A stretch of 64,000 bases of DNA from contig JANRJI010000077.1 in assembly GCA_033764055.1 (NCBI GenBank), positions 4,720-68,719 on the forward strand, read 5' to 3'. Positions within the stretch are counted from its first letter, which is position 1. Each line of letters begins with the position of its first letter. The notes beneath the pieces are model-generated. The model worked only from the letters and a program-made list of their open reading frames with translations, did no database searches and was not told where the DNA came from. Made by a program: the position numbers and the translations under genes. Below are positions 44,749 to 55,300 of this stretch, one piece after another. The stretch comes from Ga0077555 sp033764055 (lineage in GTDB: Bacteria; Pseudomonadota; Alphaproteobacteria; Rhizobiales; Hyphomicrobiaceae).

Positions 44749-45221
44749 AGTCGGACCCTCCATCACCCTGCCATTGCCGCTCCGTCACCTGCTGATCCCG
44801 GCAAGAACGCATCAGTGTCGATCGCTTTGGCTGCAGTGTAGGCTCCGGCGCGATCGGAGATATCCACCTCGTGGAGGGGGCGGGCATCCGACTAAAGTCC
44901 AATGCACCCGATACGGAGCAGTTTGCACCGCGCGAAAGCCCCTGATTCCCATCGAAGGGCTCCGGCAACGACGCGGCTCCACAGTGCTGCAATTCGCGGC
45001 CGCGATGCACGACACGGTTCGCCCCGACGAAGCGAGCCCCGGCATGCACGAAGTGCGGGTCCCACGACACCCACAGGCTCGCGGAACGGCCCCGAGACCG
45101 GGAATAAGCCTCCAGGTGTCGCTTCCGCGCCGTCATCGAATCAGAGCAACGTCCAGCGTGCCGACTTCTGACGGCTCGACCGATACGGCTGCGGAGTGCC
45201 GCCCACCGATCTGAGTGCCGA
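44749..45221. other. divergent promoter region between the oxidase pair and gspD
   Basis: This is a 473-bp space with no convincing gene. It must hold the promoters of the multicopper oxidase operon (minus) and of gspD (plus). A 19-bp element at 44885-44903 resembles one upstream of the peroxidase gene. GGAGATATCC around 44856 is an imperfect palindrome. Confidence 0.5.
44885..44903 (-). promoter_or_regulatory. putative regulatory element shared with the peroxidase promoter
   Basis: On the minus strand it reads ATTGGACTTTAGTCGGATG, with a short palindrome GACT-TT-AGTC, about 137-155 bp before the first multicopper oxidase gene. The region upstream of the haem peroxidase has ATTAGACTTTGGTCTGGTG in the same orientation (15 of 19 identical). 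The match is suggestive but could be chance. Confidence 0.25.
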
Positions 45222-47492
45222 GTGGAGAACCTATTGCCTCGTGGCTACGACCTGCTGATCGCAAGCTGCATTGCGCTGGCCTTGACGGGCTGCGCGGTGC
45301 AGGAGCAGCTGTTGCTGCCTCAGCCGGAAGCCACGGGTGGCGTCGCCGGGCAGGATCTTTCGCGTCGCGCGAGGCAGGGCGTCAAGCTCGGCGAGCCACC
45401 AGACCCGGGTGCCCGGGAGCCGAGCTATCTCCCCGGCACCGGCCGGCTCGTCGGCACACCGAATACGCCCGGGCCCGCGCGCCCACCCGGCGAAGGCGAG
45501 GGCGTCACCCTCAATCTCGCCCAAGCAAGCATTGCGGCAGCCGCGAAGGCGGTGATCGCGGACACGCTGGGCAAGGACTACGTCGTCAGCGACAAGGTCG
45601 CCGGCACGATCACGCTGCAAACGCCCCAGCCTGTCACCAAGGAGCGCCTGCTCGAGATGTTCGAGATCGCACTCCAGAGTCAGTCCGCCGCGATCGTCGT
45701 CAGCAACGGCATCTACCGGATCCTGCCGATCGAGGAGGCCTTCGCCGCAGGTCCACGCGTGGTCGGAGGCAGCGCGTCGGCTCAAGGCACGCCCGGAATG
45801 ACGACTCAGGTCGTGCAGTTGCGCTACGTCACCGCCCACGACATGGAGCGTCTGCTCAAATCGGTTGCACCCTCGTCCAGCATCGTTCGTTTCGATCATC
45901 CGCGCAATCTGGCCATTCTCACGGGAAGCCAGTCGGATATCGCGGCGATGAAGGATGCCATCAGCGTGTTCGACGTCGACTGGATGCGGGGCATGTCATT
46001 CGCCATGTTTCCGGTCGAATCGGCCGACCCGGAGGCATTGGCGCAGGAGCTCGACACCATCTTCGCCAACGAGCGCGACCGCCCGGACCGCGCCATCGTC
46101 CGCTTCATCCCGAACCGGCGCCTCAAGTCGGTGCTCATCGTGAGCGCGCGCATGGAGCATCTGAAGCGGGCGGAGGTCTGGATCCGCAAGCTGGATATGG
46201 TCGGGCTCGCCACCGAGAAGCAGGTGCACGTCTATCACGTGCAGAACCGGCCGGCACCGGAGCTGGCGCAACTTCTGCAGCGTGTCTATGCGAGCCAGGA
46301 GCAAGGACGCGCCCCGGCACAGGCCGCTGCCGCGGGTCCGGCGCCTGCGGGCTCGACGCAGCTGCAGACGCCGCTGCCCGGCGTGGCAGCCGCAGAGCCC
46401 GCCGCGTTGCGGGGCGTTGCCCCCCCGGCGATCACCGCGCCGCCCGCCCCGGGCGAGAGCAGCGCGCGCAGTCCGCTCCTCGACTCCGCGCCTGGTCCCG
46501 CGCCATCGGGCGAGCTTCCGGCTGCTCCGACCCAGGCGACGCCATTCCGGCCCCAGGACGACCGGATATCGGGCATCACCGTGGTCGCCGACGAGGCCAA
46601 CAACTCGCTGGTCATCACCGCGACTGCGAACGAGTACCGCCGCGTGCGGCAGATTCTGTCGCGGATCGACGTGGCTCCGAGCCAGGTCCTGCTCGAAGCG
46701 ACGATCGCCGAGGTGACCCTCAACGACGAGCTCAAGCTCGGGGTGCGGTGGTACTTCCAGGCCGGCCAGAGCCGGTTCCGCCTGACCGACAGTCCGCTCG
46801 GAACCATCGCACCGGTCGTCCCGGGCTTTTCCTATTTTCTCAACGGCAGCGACATAAAGGTCGTCTTGAACGCCCTCAGCTCGATCACCAACGTCAACGT
46901 CGTTTCGTCGCCGACGCTGATGGTGCTCGACAACAAGAAGGCCGTTCTGCAAGTCGGCGACGAGGTGCCGGTGGCCACGCAGTCGGCCGTTTCGGTCATT
47001 TCTCCGGGTGCGCCGATCGTCAACTCCGTGTCGTTCCGCAACACCGGAATCATTCTGGGCATCACACCCCGCATCAGCGACAATGGCCGCATCCTGCTGG
47101 AGATCGAGCAGGAAGCCTCGGACGTGGTGAAGACGACCTCGTCCAGCATCGATTCACCGACCATCCAGCAACGGCGCGTGCGGACGTCGGTGGCCGTTGC
47201 CAATGGCGAAAGCATCATGCTCGCTGGCCTGATCCAGGACAAGGCGACCCGCGATCGCGGACAGGTCCCGATCCTCGGCGAAATGCCGGTGGTCGGTAAC
47301 CTTTTCAAGAACAAGACCGACACCATTCGACGTACGGAGCTGCTGATTGCGATCACACCACGTATCGTGAACGACCGGCATCAGGTGCGCGGCATCGTCG
47401 ATGAGTTCCGTGACAAGCTCAATTTCAACACGCGACCACAACGCGAGCGGTTCCCCGACCGCCGCGAGCAGCTCGACAGGCTCCAACGCTAG
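45222..47492 (+). CDS. gspD: type II secretion system secretin GspD
   Basis: This is a 756-residue outer-membrane secretin. A lipoprotein signal peptide with lipobox LTGC (Cys24) anchors it. N domains follow (about 85-310), with VTLNLAQASIAAAAKAVIAD and VQLRYVTAHDMERLLKSV. A long Ala/Pro-rich linker (about 365-445) sits between N domains, and the C-terminal secretin domain spans about 480-715, with NVVSSPTLMVLDNKKAVLQV and NTGIILGITPRIS. The end RRTELLIAITPRIV is typical. GTG 45222 is given, but TTG 45234 has GGAG at better spacing and would give a neat 19-residue lipoprotein signal. gspK follows; no other gsp gene is in the window. Confidence 0.93.
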   Translation: MENLLPRGYDLLIASCIALALTGCAVQEQLLLPQPEATGGVAGQDLSRRARQGVKLGEPPDPGAREPSYLPGTGRLVGTPNTPGPARPPGEGEGVTLNLAQASIAAAAKAVIADTLGKDYVVSDKVAGTITLQTPQPVTKERLLEMFEIALQSQSAAIVVSNGIYRILPIEEAFAAGPRVVGGSASAQGTPGMTTQVVQLRYVTAHDMERLLKSVAPSSSIVRFDHPRNLAILTGSQSDIAAMKDAISVFDVDWMRGMSFAMFPVESADPEALAQELDTIFANERDRPDRAIVRFIPNRRLKSVLIVSARMEHLKRAEVWIRKLDMVGLATEKQVHVYHVQNRPAPELAQLLQRVYASQEQGRAPAQAAAAGPAPAGSTQLQTPLPGVAAAEPAALRGVAPPAITAPPAPGESSARSPLLDSAPGPAPSGELPAAPTQATPFRPQDDRISGITVVADEANNSLVITATANEYRRVRQILSRIDVAPSQVLLEATIAEVTLNDELKLGVRWYFQAGQSRFRLTDSPLGTIAPVVPGFSYFLNGSDIKVVLNALSSITNVNVVSSPTLMVLDNKKAVLQVGDEVPVATQSAVSVISPGAPIVNSVSFRNTGIILGITPRISDNGRILLEIEQEASDVVKTTSSSIDSPTIQQRRVRTSVAVANGESIMLAGLIQDKATRDRGQVPILGEMPVVGNLFKNKTDTIRRTELLIAITPRIVNDRHQVRGIVDEFRDKLNFNTRPQRERFPDRREQLDRLQR

Positions 47493-47547
47493 TGTCCCGG
47501 CTCGCAAGTGCCGACGCCGAGCGTGCCGCGATTTCTGGTCGGCAATT

Positions 47548-48477
47548 GTGAGGCGCCACACTGGCCCTCGCGTGGGCGGCGCTCCGGCAGCGGACGAAGC
47601 TGGCTTCGTGCTCTTCGTCGTGCTCTGGGTCGTCCTGCTCCTGGCCCTGGCCGGCGTCGGATTTTCGGTCACCATTCGCTCGGCGCTCCAAGAGCGCTCT
47701 GCAATCTCCGCGCGTGCGGAGGCTGCAGCCCTCGCCGAGGCCGGCGTCAATCTCGCCATCCACGATCTCGTCAATGCGCAATGGTCGCGAAGCTGGAGGC
47801 GTCGCTTTCCGCCCGACAACCGGTCGTACACCTGCAGTCTGGACGGCCACGTGATCGTGGTCACCGTCAGCGACGAAATGGGCAAAGTCGATATCAATGG
47901 CGCCGGTGGCGACCTCTTGCGGGCGCTCCTCGCGGGGGTCGAGGCGGCCGATGCGGACAAGCTCGTCGCCAACATCCTCGATTTCCGGGACGCCGACAGC
48001 AGCAGGCGACCGGGCGGGGCCGAGCGCGACGACTATGTGGCGGCCGGGCGCTCGGGGCTTCCGAAGAACGCGACGTTCGACTCGCCCTACGAGCTCGCGC
48101 AGGTGCTCGATATCGACGCCGCCACCCTGGCAAGGCTTCTCCCGCACGTCACGACCTTCACGGGCCAGTCGGGCGTCGATCCGGCAAAGGCATCCGATGC
48201 CCTGAAAGGCATTCTGTCCGGTGGCATGCCAGGCCGCGGCGCCGACACGGCAAATAGCGGTGCCTTCCGAGCCCGCTGGCCGGCAGCCTTCACCAGTGTC
48301 TCGAGCCAGCGTGTCTTCTCGATCCGCTCGCTGGTCCGCAGCACCCGCGGTGGCACATTCCAGCGGGAGGCGATCGTCCGTGTCGTGGCACGACGCACCG
48401 ATCTCTATACGATCCTGTCCTGGAAGCAGGTCGACGCGACTCCCGTGGGCGAGCCGATCGAGCTCGGCCCTTGCTGA
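47548..48477 (+). CDS. gspK: type II secretion minor pseudopilin GspK
   Basis: This 309-residue protein has a prepilin-type N-terminus: a short basic leader, then DEAG cleaved before FVLFVVLWVVLLLALAG, the pseudopilin transmembrane helix. As in other GspK proteins the +5 glutamate is replaced (Val). The large globular domain has VSDEMGKVDINGAGGDLLRA and LVANILDFRDADSSRRPGG, the GspK helix-hairpin region. GTG 47548 is inferred from the leader; the frame is open further upstream into gspD. It tips the pseudopilus together with GspI and GspJ, which are not in view. Confidence 0.88.
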   Translation: MRRHTGPRVGGAPAADEAGFVLFVVLWVVLLLALAGVGFSVTIRSALQERSAISARAEAAALAEAGVNLAIHDLVNAQWSRSWRRRFPPDNRSYTCSLDGHVIVVTVSDEMGKVDINGAGGDLLRALLAGVEAADADKLVANILDFRDADSSRRPGGAERDDYVAAGRSGLPKNATFDSPYELAQVLDIDAATLARLLPHVTTFTGQSGVDPAKASDALKGILSGGMPGRGADTANSGAFRARWPAAFTSVSSQRVFSIRSLVRSTRGGTFQREAIVRVVARRTDLYTILSWKQVDATPVGEPIELGPC

Positions 48478-48502
48478 TGGTGCGGTGGCTCGGCTCGCCC
48501 TG

Positions 48503-49105
48503 CTACTGGGCCAGCAGGCGTGCGAGGAGTGTCTTCACCTCGCGCGGCGGGGTCCGCGACAGGTCCGGATTTGCGGCCAGCAATCCGAAGCGGTCGAAAT
48601 ATCGGACCCTGGTGGTATGGTCCATCGTATAGCCACCGTCCTTCCTCGCGACCCTCTCGTAGAACGCCTCGAGTCCGTCTGCCGCAGCCGCGACATCGAG
48701 CGCATTTCCAGTCAACCCGATGATGCGGGAGTCGAACGACGCCAGATAGCTCTTCAGGTGCGCGACCGTATCCCGCTCGGGATCGATGGTCACGAAGAGC
48801 ACGGTAATCTGGTCGGCGGCCGACCCTAGATCGGCCAGCTGGTTGGTGAGATCGAGAAGCGTCGTCGGGCACACGTCGGGGCAGTGCGTATAGCCAAAGG
48901 CGACCACGAACGGCCGCCTGCGGATCGCACTCGGGTCCAGCGGCTTGCCCTCATGGGTCACGAGCTTCAACAGCGGGGCGAGGTTGACGCCGCGCGGACG
49001 CTTGTGGCCGAGGTCCTCGGCGTGCAGCAAATCTGCCCAGAGCAGGCCGATGGCCAGCACGACCCCAGCGATGGCGGTCAGGACCGATGCGGGTGGGCGC
49101 TGCAT
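48503..49105 (-). CDS. SCO1/SenC-family copper chaperone (second copy)
   Basis: This 200-residue membrane-anchored thioredoxin-fold protein starts MQRPPASVLTAIAGVVLAIG. It carries the classical SCO motif GYTHCPDVCPTTLLDL (Cys-x3-Cys) and the third ligand His in GGYTMDHTTRVRYFD. SCO proteins insert Cu into CuA sites. It is closer to canonical SCO1 than the copy at 41625-42299. An alternative ATG at 49162 would add 19 residues; neither start has a clear ribosome-binding site. It lies between gspK (convergent) and the peroxidase gene, with which it shares direction. Confidence 0.9.
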   Translation of the reverse strand: MQRPPASVLTAIAGVVLAIGLLWADLLHAEDLGHKRPRGVNLAPLLKLVTHEGKPLDPSAIRRRPFVVAFGYTHCPDVCPTTLLDLTNQLADLGSAADQITVLFVTIDPERDTVAHLKSYLASFDSRIIGLTGNALDVAAAADGLEAFYERVARKDGGYTMDHTTRVRYFDRFGLLAANPDLSRTPPREVKTLLARLLAQ

Positions 49106-49300
49106 TGCCCGGCGTCGATAGCCCGGCCTGATCGCCAGCGAAGGCTCCGACGTCGAAATCATCCTTGAGCCGGACCACCGCATCGACCGGTGCACTCCTT
49201 GACGATCTGCTAGCCGCCTACCGCCGCGGCACAGGTAGGGCGGGCACAATCCCGAGCCAAACGACGCCAGCCGAGACGCGCCTGGGAGTTGATTATAGCG

Positions 49301-49334
49301 GCAGCCGGCAAGACAGTCCTGTCTTGCCGGCTGC
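49301..49334. terminator. perfect 16-bp hairpin downstream of the peroxidase gene
   Basis: GCAGCCGGCAAGACAG at 49301-49316 is exactly complementary to 49319-49334 across two bases. It begins 26 bp after the peroxidase stop codon in the direction of transcription. No T-tract follows; instead CGCTATAATC comes next on the minus strand, which could be part of a promoter for the SCO gene. It may stop transcription or protect the 3' end. Confidence 0.55.
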
Positions 49335-49360
49335 ACAAGTCGTCGCTCGCCAAGCGGCAA

Positions 49361-52300
49361 CTAGATGACCGTGCCGCCGAAGTCGGCCGTGGTCAGCAGC
49401 GTATTCCGGTTGAGCAGCAGGAGCGACATCTCTGCCCCTGCGGTCGCGTTGGTGTTCATCTCGACGAGGAGATTGGCGCCAACCAGGGTCTGGCGGATCT
49501 CGCCGGCCGAGAAGGAGCCGTCGGTATCCAGCGTGAACTGCTGGCTGCCGGCGACGTCCGCATTGGCGTCGATCAGCGCATCGAGCCAGATGGTATCGCC
49601 GGCCGTGAAGTCGACGATGCGGTCGCGCCCTGCGTTGGTGCCGTTCGAGTGGGCCAGGCTGAGATAGACGAACCTGTCGTTCTCGGTGCCACCCCAGAGG
49701 AAGTCGCGGCCGAGGCCACCCGTGATGTTGTCTTGGCCAGCGAGACCATCGATGCGGTTGGACCCGTTGTTGCCGACGATGACGTTGTCGAGCCCGTTGC
49801 CGTTGCCGTTGATGTTGCCATTGCCGGTCAGCAGCAGCTTCTCGACCTCCGCACCGAGGGTGTACGTGATGCTCGACTGGACAGTGTCGGTGCCGTTGGC
49901 CGCAACCTCGCCAACCACATCGCCGGTGTCGTTCACGACGTACGTGTCGTTGCCACCTTGACCGAACATCCGGTCGGAGCCGCCGAGGCCACTGAGCACG
50001 TTGGCCCCGTCGTTGCCGATCAGCGAGTTGTCCGCGCCGTTACCCGTGCCGTCGATGTTCAGCGTGCCCTCGAGCATAAGGTTCTCGAACCCGCCCGCCA
50101 ATGTCCAGGTGATGCTGGAGCGGATGAGATCGGTGCCGCCGGTATCCCCGAGGACGTCGGTGATGACATCGACCCAGTAGGTGTCGTTGCCATTGCCGCC
50201 GTTCATCGTGTCGGAACCGAGCCCGCCGTCGAGGATGTTGTTGGCATTGTTGCCGGTCAGCACGTCGCCTTGCGACGAGCCGATCAGGCTTTCAATGCTG
50301 TTCAGCGTATCACCCTCGGCGTCGCCGCCGGTCCCGACGTTGGTCTGGAGGCTCACCGTCACGCCGGCTGCAGAGCCCACGTAGCTCGCCGTGTCGGTGC
50401 CGGCGCCGCCATTGAGAACGTCGGCATCTGCGCCGCCGTTCAGCGTGTCAGCGCCCGCGCCACCGTTGAGGGTGTCGAGACCGCCGGCCCCGAACAACTG
50501 GTCGCCGCTGCCCCTCGCGACGACGAGGTTATCGGTCGACGAGCCGTTGAGAACGTTGGCGTTGTCGTCGCCGATGACAGTGGTCAGCGCGGATGGCGTC
50601 TGCACCGTGCCGAAGGCATCGGTCGAGATCGCCGTCACGCGCAGCAGCTGGCCGATCTCGGCGACTGGCGTGAACGACGCGTCCGTCGCCCCCAGGATAT
50701 CGGTCCAGACGGTGCCGCCGTCGGTGGACACCTGCCACTGGTAGGTCACCGGACCCAGCAGGCCGTCGACGTCCTGGATGGTGTTGGTCGCGACCAGCGT
50801 GCCAGAGCCCGCCGGCGTATTGGTGAAGGTGACAGCACCCGTCGGCGCATCGTTGACCGGGAGCAGGTCGAGCTGAAGCGAGTGGTTCACCTCGAACAGC
50901 CCGTCCGTCACCTGGTAGCTGAACACCGCAGCCGTGTCGTCGTTGGCGAGCGGTGTATAGGTCCAGGTGCCATCGAGGTTGTCGACCACCGTTCCCCGAT
51001 CGACGGTGACGTTGATCACCGACAGCGGATCGCCGTTGGGATCAGTCACGTTCTGCAGGAAGTCGAAGATCGTGATGTCGAAGGTGACGTCCTCGTCGCT
51101 GGTCAGCGTTGCCGGACCCGTAACCTGCGGCTGGCCGGCGGTCAGCTGCTCGAACGTGAACGTTCCGTCGGCGAACTGCAGCAACTCGAAATTGTGCAGG
51201 ATGTCGCCGACCGCCGAGCTGTCCGGGACGATGAGGTTGCCGCCGCCGACGGCTGCGTTCCTGTCATCCACGACCCGCAGAGAGTTGGCACCGATCTGCG
51301 TGATCGTATAGTCGGAGATCAGTCCCGAGAAGACCGCCGTGTCGATGCTCGTGTCGGCCGGATTGGTGCCGTCGGTGGCATCGTCGTAGAGGATCTCGCG
51401 GACGGCCTTAAGCTGGCCCGGATTGAGCTGGCCCGATGCCATCTGCGCCGCGATCGACGCAGCCAGCGCTGTGCCGGCTGTGGTCGTCGTGCTCGTCAGG
51501 CTGTCGACCGAGTAGAGCTCGGTTCCCGTGCCGTCAGGGTTCGACATGACCGCGATGCGGACGTTGAGCCAGGCGTCGCCGTCGAGGATGTCGTCGCCGA
51601 GATTGCCCGTGATGGTGTCGTTGCCGGCACCGCCGAGGATGATCTCGCCGCCGAGCTGCGCGAAGGTCGCATCGGGCAGAAGGATGGCGTTGGGATCATT
51701 GGTCGGGTTGGCCTCGGCCATCGGCGCGATGACTGCAGCGAGGCCTTGGATGCGATCCACACCGGCCTGGGTCAGGTTGCCGATGAAGCCCGCGCCAGGA
51801 CCGACGAGCTTGGTGGCGCCCGTCAGCTTGTCGTCGAACTTCCAGCCCGACAGACCTTCGACGGAGTCGAAGCGGTCGCGCAGGATGAAGGGCGGCGTGA
51901 CCGGCGCGCCGATCAGGATCGTCAGATCCGAGTCGGCGGCGACGTTGTCGCCCTTGTGGATGGCCCAGTCGAAGCCTTCCATGCCGTTGTTGCGCTGGAT
52001 GCCGGCGCCCTGAACCATGATGTCGTCGCCGTTCTCGCCATCATAGTCGGTGTCGTTGCCCTGACCCCAGAGGATGTCGTGGCCGACGATGGGCGAGTTG
52101 AAGAACAGCTCGGAGTTCTCGCCGGACAGGCCGTCGAAGCCTTCGCCGCCCTCGATCCAGTCGTCACCCTCGTTACCCATGAGCACGTCTGGTGCGGTGC
52201 CGCCGAGGATGAAGTCGTTGCCGGGTCCCGCGAACACCTCCTTGGTGTCCGTAGCACCCCAGATGAAGTCCTGGCCCTCGCCGCCGAACATGAGGTCGAG

Positions 52301-55300
52301 GCCGAGGTCGGCCAGGATGACGTCGTTGCCACCTTCGCCGCGCAGGAAGTCGTCGCCGAACGGATCCTCGATGATGTCGTCGCCGTCGCCGCCGAAGACG
52401 TTATCGGATTCCATGCCGGCATTGAGGTAGTCGTTGCCGCCGTCGCCCCACAGCGTGTCGATACCCTTGTCGCCGTAGATCGAGTCGTTGCCCTCGGTGC
52501 CGCCGAGCACGACGTGCTCGCCGCCGGAGAACGTCAGCAGGTTGCCGTCCCTGATGACTTGACCCGCGGCGTCCAGGATCGGATCGCCGTTGCCGTCGAC
52601 GCGAATCGCCCCGAGTTGGCGGACCACCTTGGGATCGATAGCCTGCTGGAACGCGTCGTCCCAGACCGGATCGAGCAGCGAGCGGTCGTAGCCCGGCGCA
52701 TTGATGTCGATCGAGGCCGCAGCGTTCGGACCGTAGTTGTCCTGGGTCGCCAGCGGATCGAGCTCGAGGATCATATCCGGAACCGTCATGATCAGCGCCG
52801 GCAGGTGCGTCGCATGCAGATCACCGAGATCGGTGTTCCGCATGATGATGTCGGCGAACGTATTCGGCTCGAGCACGTTGAGCAGGTTCATGCCCTGCGT
52901 GCGGCTGAGGTAATAGAACCTGTCGCCGTTCTGCAGGTGCTCCATCTGGTATTCGAAGACGAAGTTGAACGTCGATCCGAGCTGGCCGCCGAACTCGTTG
53001 AGCTCCTCGGCAAGGCCGCCGATCCACATGTCGACGCTGTTGAGACCACCCAGCAATCCGCCGGCGTAGGCGCCCCGGGCGTTCAGGAAGTCGAGCCGGT
53101 CGAGGTCGAAGTCGATGAGCGCCTGGCCCGTCAGGCTGGCGTCGCCGATGACGAGCTTCAGCGCAGCGTCCCGCTTCGCATCGAGCGTCGTCGCGCTCGT
53201 GATGCTCGTATGCGTGCCGTAAGCCGCGATGAAGTTCACGACAGACAGCGGATGTTTGATGTGCTGCGAGAAGTCGATCCAGCTCGTATACGGCTTGACG
53301 TCGGTCGCGCCGGTCATGGCGTAGAGTTGCTCACGCGCATGATTGAGCGAGGGGATGCCTGTATCACGACCGCGCGCGATGTTGAGGGCCGGCAGGTCGA
53401 GAGGCAGTCCGAGCAGGTTGTTGCGGAGCGCCTCGACCACGAACTCGTCGATCTCGCCGCCGACCTGGCGCGACATGCCGCGCACGATCGCACCGGTCGC
53501 GATGGCATCGCTGTCGGGGCCGAGCGTCCCGGCACTGGCCGTGAACGCCTGAGGATTGAGGAATGCGGCGATCAGGCCGATCTGGGCGGCATCATTGCCG
53601 GTGCCATTGCTGTTGACGGTCGTCAGGTCGTTGTCGAGCCGGTCCACGCTGTCCGTCAGCATCGAGTGGCCGAAGCGGTAGACCGTGTGCGCGAACTCGG
53701 CGACGATCGCAGGATCGAGATCGGCAGAGTTCGTGAACACGAAAGGATCGACGTTCGGCTGGAGGCGACGGGCGAACTCCTCGAACACGAGATGCTGGTA
53801 TTGCATCTCGGTTGCGAAGCGCGCTGCCTGGAACAGCCGCTCGCCGTCCCAGTTCAACGTGGCGGCAAATGCCTCGAGCGTCGCGTCGTCGGCCGTCGCC
53901 GGCGGCACACCGGTGAGATCGGCCAGATCCGTGGCGAGCCACTCGTTGATGGTATTGAGCTCGCCGCTGCGCAGGATCGTCAGCTTGTTGGCCTCGACGA
54001 GCCGGTTGTGCTCGGCGTGGAACACGGTGTGGACAGCGGTCAGGCCGATGTTCTCGTTGCCGCGCCCGTCACCCGTGATGAAATGCGCCTCCAGCATTTC
54101 GTTGTCGTACGTCAGCGGATTGCCGTCGTCGGCAACCGAGTCGGTGTCGCTGTCGGCAACCTGCGCCGTATCCGGAATGCCGTCGTTGTTCGTGTCGACC
54201 ACGCCCGGAGCCGCGTGGTGCGCGATATCATCGAGGAAGGCATGCCCCGTGCGCAGGACCGCCGCCGTGACGGCAGTGCCAGCCGCACTGCCTTCGATGA
54301 CATCGTCGTCCGCCGTGTTGATGATGCCATCGAGGCCGGCGCCCGTGATCATCTGGGCGTAGCCGTTGGGGCCTGCGATGAACTTGCCATAGGCGTCGGT
54401 GCGCAGCAGCGGCACGTTGTGCACATCGAAGTCGGTCAGAACGATGCCGAGCTTCTCGAGCGCCTGGGCCTTGACCTCGCCCCAGTTGGCGATGCCGCCG
54501 TTGGCACCGTCGAGCAGGCGGCCCGTATTCACGGCGCGCGAATCTGCAATGTTGTCGCCGTTGGTATCTTCCGTGAACTTGTACTCGCGCAGGAACACCT
54601 GGTGCGAGGCATGCGAGGTGTAGGTCTGGTTTTGGTCGACGAACGGCGTCGTGGTGTTGCGCGCCTCGAACGTGTCGTCGGCCGTTCCCATCACCCCGTC
54701 GAGACCGGGAAGCTGGGTGCGCGTCGCGCGCGTCAGGGCCATGAAGCGGAGCTCGGGGGCGAGATCGTCGGCAGTCCCGAACTTGCCGTCGGCGCCCGCG
54801 ATCAACGGGTCGTCCGGCAGCAGCGGCACGAACACCGTGCCCGTTCCCGGGCCGCCCTTGGTGACGAGGTCGAGGCCGTGATCGAAGAACTGGCCGAACA
54901 GTGTCATCCACCCGCTGTTCGGCGGCGACAGGCCGATGTCGGGCGACCGGTTCTCGATCAGCACGGATCCGTCGGGTGTGATATCGAGCCCGTTATCGAC
55001 GATCATGGTGGTGAGCGTCGTGTCGGCCGTCGAACCCAGCGGGGAGGCGCCTGCCAACGCCGCATTGGTCGCCGTCAACTCCGCCCCCGTATCGAGGTCG
55101 CCGAGAACGAGCGAGCCGGAGAGGGCGGCGATGTCGCTGGCGAGCGTCGTGAGACTGGCAAGGAGGATGGCCGCGGGGTGCGTCGGACCGGCGCCCAGCT
55201 GATCGACGAGCGCCTGCTGGGCTGCGACGGCTGCGGTCGCGGCTGCGGACGCGTCGGCAGCGGCATCAATGTCGGCTGCATCGACACCGTCAGGGAGCCC

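Noticed and set aside
45215..47299. A 694-codon frame overlapping gspD in another plus-strand frame
   Set aside because: It overlaps the secretin completely, and the translation is Arg-rich and without domains.
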